From: Pseudomonadota bacterium
GTDB lineage: Bacteria; Pseudomonadota; Alphaproteobacteria; Sphingomonadales; Sphingomonadaceae
Assembly (NCBI GenBank): GCA_023416515.1
Contig: JAEZHP010000121.1
Location: 1-8,861 of the forward strand
DNA length: 8,861 bases
Direction of reading: 5' to 3'
Part shown: positions 6,670 to 8,861 of the stretch, in pieces
How the letters are laid out: each line of letters begins with the position of its first letter
Numbering within the stretch: the stretch's first letter is position 1
Translations under genes and position numbers: made by a program
The notes under the pieces: model-generated
The model's database searches: none
Seen by the model: the letters and a program-made list of their open reading frames with translations, nothing else
What the model was told of the DNA's origin: nothing

Positions 6670-6837
6670 ATGGCTAGCGCCATCTATGGTCGGTTGCGCG
6701 CCGACCGCAATCCCCCCGGAGAGAGCCTGAGGGCTCAGCAGAGCAGCGCCGGACGCCGTCGGGTCAGGCCCGGCCGCAGACGCCGCACGTCCCGCCCCGC
6801 GCGCCGCGCGGCGCCGAGGCTGCGCATCGAGCGCTGA
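6670..6837 (+). CDS. Small ORF, 55 codons, arginine-rich, unrecognised
   Basis: ATG 6670 follows AGGAGA (6657-6662) by 7 bases, a near-ideal ribosome binding site, and the frame runs to TGA 6835-6837. The product starts MASAIYGRLR and its second half is very rich in arginine (runs RRR and RRRR), with no known motif. An upstream in-frame GTG at 6538 would give 99 residues but lacks a ribosome binding site and lies in the TGACGTCACC palindrome. It may be a leader peptide for the nuclease operon, a small basic nucleic-acid-binding protein, or chance in GC-rich sequence. A possible hairpin begins one base after the stop. Coding is supported only by the start context. Confidence 0.25.
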   Translation: MASAIYGRLRADRNPPGESLRAQQSSAGRRRVRPGRRRRTSRPARRAAPRLRIER

Positions 6838-6881
6838 CGCCAACGCCCCGGCGCACGCCTTTGGCGCCAGCAGCCTTGATC

Positions 6882-6891
6882 TGACGTCACC
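6882..6891. promoter_or_regulatory. TGACGTCA palindrome, copy 2
   Basis: TGACGTCACC repeats the element at 6539-6548. It lies about 100 bases before the nuclease start, a plausible place for an operator. GTGACG at 6898-6903 is a further half-site. Confidence 0.3.
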
Positions 6892-6992
6892 GCGTTCGTG
6901 ACGGCTGCCGCCGCGGCGTGCGCTCGCGCTCCTGAACCCCTTTGTCTTCATCTCAACTGCGCTGCGCAACGCGGCGCGGAAGGACTCTCTCC

Positions 6993-8237
6993 ATGTCTTC
7001 GCTCATCACGTCTTCTCTCGTCGTCACGGGCACGAAGCCCAAGGTTTATCTGCTCGCCGGGCAGCCGACGGTCTACACCCTCACGCCCACCCTCAGCCGG
7101 CCCGTCATCACCATGATCTCCGGCGCGGAACTGCCGTTCTGGGACGCCGCCGCCCTGGAGGACGCCGGCGCCTATATGATCGTCTGCGAGGAGCACGGCT
7201 CGCCGACCTCAGTCTATGTCGGCGAGGCGGGCTCGCTGGAGCTCCGGTTCGACGGGCACACCCGGCTGCAGACGAACGACGGATCGGTGTTCGTCATCGC
7301 CATCACGGCGCAGGACGACGACCTCACCAAGCACGACGTCCGCACGCTCGAGCGCCTGATCTACCGTGCTCTCGCCCACGAGCCGAACATCGAGCTCGAC
7401 AATCTGCTCGAGCCCTCCCATGCGCCGGTCGACCAGGAGCGCTTCGAGCAGCTCTGCGCGCTTACGGCCGATGTCCTGACGCGCATCGGCCAAGCCGGCC
7501 TCCTGCCGCTCGAAGGCAGCTGGCGCGAGGGGCTCACCGGTTCGAGCCTGTGCGCCGAGCTGCTGGTGGAGCCGCCGCTTGAGGAGCTGATCGGCGCGCA
7601 GCGGATGCGGATCCAGGGTCGCGGCTACAAGGCCGAGGCGCTGTTCCTGGTAGACGGCCGCTGCCTGCTCAAGGCAGGAGGCCACATCCGCTCCTTCACC
7701 GCGCGCAAGATCCCGACGCGCGCCGCGATCCATCGCCAGGAGGCGCTCTACGCCGGTCTCCTGGTCGAACAGGACGGCGCGCTCGTCGTGACGCGCGACC
7801 TGCTGTTCCCCAACCCGACCAGGCTCGCCCGCTTCGTCACCGGCAGCACCTGCGGCAAGTGGAAGGTCGCGTCCCCGGCGAAAGTCGGGCCGCGCTCGGC
7901 TTCCGCCGCGTGGCTGACGCTCTGGCGGGAGGCCGCGCCCGGAGCTTGCACCAAGGAGGACGCCAAGAGCATCCGAAAGGTGCTTGAGCGCACCGGGCTG
8001 CTCGGCGAGCCGGACTGGACCCGTGCTGTCCAAGGGGACCTCACGGCGGCGGTCCGGGCGGCGCTCCGGGTCACCAACCGGCTCAAGGTCAACTCGGCGG
8101 CGACGGGGGCGCTCGACCTCGTCATGAGCGCCCTGATGGCCTGCGCCATCGACGGGACGCGGAGCGCGGCGGACGTGTTCGAGATCCTCCTGTTCCGCCT
8201 GCAGGCCAAGGGCCTGAACATCGGGGCAGGGTCCTGA
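6993..8237 (+). CDS. GIY-YIG endonuclease with DUF4357-like domain
   Basis: Predicted DNA endonuclease of 414 residues. ATG 6993 is chosen because GGAAGGA (6978-6984) lies 8 bases upstream; an in-frame TTG at 6942 has no such site. The GIY-YIG core is visible: GAY (59-61) and YVGE (75-78) replace GIY and YIG, then R85, H89 and the metal-binding glutamate E120 in TLERLIY. These are the residues the family needs, so it is probably active. Residues about 205-292 resemble DUF4357, with the conserved pattern LFPNPTRLARFVTG (271-284) corresponding to the family's SPSxAA segment, often found attached to GIY-YIG and restriction-type proteins. The last 120 residues are helical and unassigned. No signal peptide or membrane segment. 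The next gene starts 2 bases after the stop, so the pair is cotranscribed and probably translationally coupled. The nuclease assignment is good; the biological role is not known. Confidence 0.78.
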   Translation: MSSLITSSLVVTGTKPKVYLLAGQPTVYTLTPTLSRPVITMISGAELPFWDAAALEDAGAYMIVCEEHGSPTSVYVGEAGSLELRFDGHTRLQTNDGSVFVIAITAQDDDLTKHDVRTLERLIYRALAHEPNIELDNLLEPSHAPVDQERFEQLCALTADVLTRIGQAGLLPLEGSWREGLTGSSLCAELLVEPPLEELIGAQRMRIQGRGYKAEALFLVDGRCLLKAGGHIRSFTARKIPTRAAIHRQEALYAGLLVEQDGALVVTRDLLFPNPTRLARFVTGSTCGKWKVASPAKVGPRSASAAWLTLWREAAPGACTKEDAKSIRKVLERTGLLGEPDWTRAVQGDLTAAVRAALRVTNRLKVNSAATGALDLVMSALMACAIDGTRSAADVFEILLFRLQAKGLNIGAGS

Positions 8238-8239
8238 TC

Positions 8240-8861
8240 ATGACGCGATACGACAGGTCTCGCGCTGCAGCTTCCGGCGAGGCGATCAAGGGGGAGGCGC
8301 GCGCTTCGCGCGTCTCCCTCGCGGATCTCGGCCGCGGTCGGGCGGAGGATAACGACAGGGCGGCGGAGGCCGCGAGCGAGCCCGAGCTTCCCTTTATCGA
8401 CGTGGCGAGCCCCGACGATGAAGGCGAGCCCTATGCGGATGCGGCCGAGCCGGATCCGCAGCCGTCGCCGAGCGCCGCCTTCGCGCGGGCGGCGCTTGGC
8501 GAACTGCTGCCCCGGAAGGTTCGCCGCGCCCTCGAACGTGGCGAACCCCTGGTGGTGGTGATCGAAACGGCGACACCGCCGTGGGTCGGGCAGCTTGCTC
8601 TGGCGGTCAACGATCTGTGGCCGCGCAGCCGCGGGGTCTCGATGGACAAGCCTCCCTCGCGGTTTGAGGGATCCGTGACGCTGCCGGCCGACCGGCCGGT
8701 GCTCGCGATCACCAGCAACCTGGCCTGGTTGCCGGCGGGCTATGTGGACGCGGCGGATTTCCGGGCGCGCCTTCGCATCACGCCCAAGATCGTGCGGCAG
8801 GGCCTGCGCCTCGCGCTTGGCCGTGGGGCAGCGGTGACGCCGCGCGACATCGCCGGCCTCG
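8240..8861 (+). CDS. Possible AAA+ ATPase, N-terminal part only
   Basis: Open frame from ATG 8240 to the window end (207 codons seen, 3' end missing). The start lies 2 bases after the nuclease stop, with CAGGG about 9 bases upstream as ribosome binding site. Residues 1-80 are charged and low-complexity, with an acidic Pro/Asp/Glu stretch (46-76) ending near PQPSPSAA. Residues 81-207 form an alpha/beta domain with a hydrophobic strand PLVVVIE (103-109), a second strand PVLAITSN (153-160) and a helix-rich segment starting ITPKIVRQGLRLALG (180-194). This layout reminds me of the N-terminal region of AAA family ATPases from alphaproteobacteria, whose Walker motifs come later; none is visible in the part seen. 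The ATPase call is therefore an inference from resemblance. A partner role with the GIY-YIG nuclease fits the tight spacing. Confidence 0.7.
   Translation, partial: MTRYDRSRAAASGEAIKGEARASRVSLADLGRGRAEDNDRAAEAASEPELPFIDVASPDDEGEPYADAAEPDPQPSPSAAFARAALGELLPRKVRRALERGEPLVVVIETATPPWVGQLALAVNDLWPRSRGVSMDKPPSRFEGSVTLPADRPVLAITSNLAWLPAGYVDAADFRARLRITPKIVRQGLRLALGRGAAVTPRDIAGL

Larger units (their letters stand above)
6298..6992. other. Long leader region without a recognised gene
   Basis: About 700 bases lie between the terminator and the nuclease gene. Longer ORFs on either strand read as arginine-rich or alanine-rich shadow translations with no ribosome binding site and no recognisable domain. 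What can be supported is a 55-codon ORF at 6670 and two copies of a TGACGTCACC palindrome at 6539 and 6882, listed separately. CGCCAA (6838-6843) and TTGGCG (6861-6866) could form a weak hairpin just after the small ORF. The promoter of the nuclease gene must lie here, but I cannot place it with confidence. Confidence 0.6.

Noticed and set aside
6797..6811. 15-base CCGCGCG-C-CGCGCGG palindrome
   Set aside because: Likely by chance in alternating C/G sequence coding for arginine and alanine; no neighbouring signal supports a role.
6544..6969. 141-residue minus-strand ORF in the leader region
   Set aside because: Ala/Arg/Gly-rich with no domain and no clear ribosome binding site; better explained by GC bias.
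5138..6992. CRISPR array or transposon ends
   Set aside because: No regularly spaced direct repeats with unique spacers, no transposase, and no matched terminal repeats with target duplication.
7209..8033. 274-residue ORF on the minus strand
   Set aside because: It lies opposite the GIY-YIG gene and reads as composition-driven; the + strand gene has motifs and a ribosome binding site.

Overview
The window looks like part of a GC-rich alphaproteobacterial genome, possibly a rhizobial or Methylobacterium-type lineage. This rests on strong G/C preference at third codon positions, the protein style and sigma70-like sites; no taxonomic marker gene is present, so the placement is an inference. The gene content is that of a defence or accessory island.

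Layout, all genes on the + strand. (1) Positions 1-5137 hold the two core genes of a DISARM anti-phage system: drmA, an SF2 helicase with an inserted zinc ribbon and its 5' end outside the window, and drmB, a DUF1998 protein. They lie 8 bases apart and surely form one operon. (2) Positions 5138-5741 are a much more AT-rich gap (38-40% GC in the two lines counted by hand, against 80% in one drmA line). It is packed with inverted repeats: a palindrome containing a TATAAT box, a hairpin covering a Shine-Dalgarno sequence, a 55-codon ORF, and a perfect 20-bp stem. (3) Positions 5742-6239 encode an unrecognised 165-residue protein with an acidic linker and a probable DNA-binding-like C-terminal domain. 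It is closed by a textbook intrinsic terminator. (4) Positions 6295-6992 are a long leader without a recognised gene. It holds a second 55-codon ORF with a very good ribosome binding site and two copies of a TGACGTCACC palindrome. (5) Positions 6993-8861 hold a GIY-YIG endonuclease with a DUF4357-like domain, followed after 2 bases by the N-terminal third or so of what may be an AAA+ ATPase, cut by the window end.

How the genes may work together: DrmA and DrmB form the DNA-translocating core that in described DISARM systems acts on incoming phage DNA. No drmC (phospholipase D-like) gene follows drmB, and the methyltransferase and any other parts must lie upstream or be absent. The 165-residue gene has its own control region and terminator, so it is a separate unit, perhaps a regulator or an accessory. 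The nuclease/ATPase pair is transcribed separately and could be an independent two-gene system; its link to defence is inference. The most unusual material is the structured gap after drmB and the recurring CTAGCGC element shared between the two non-coding regions.
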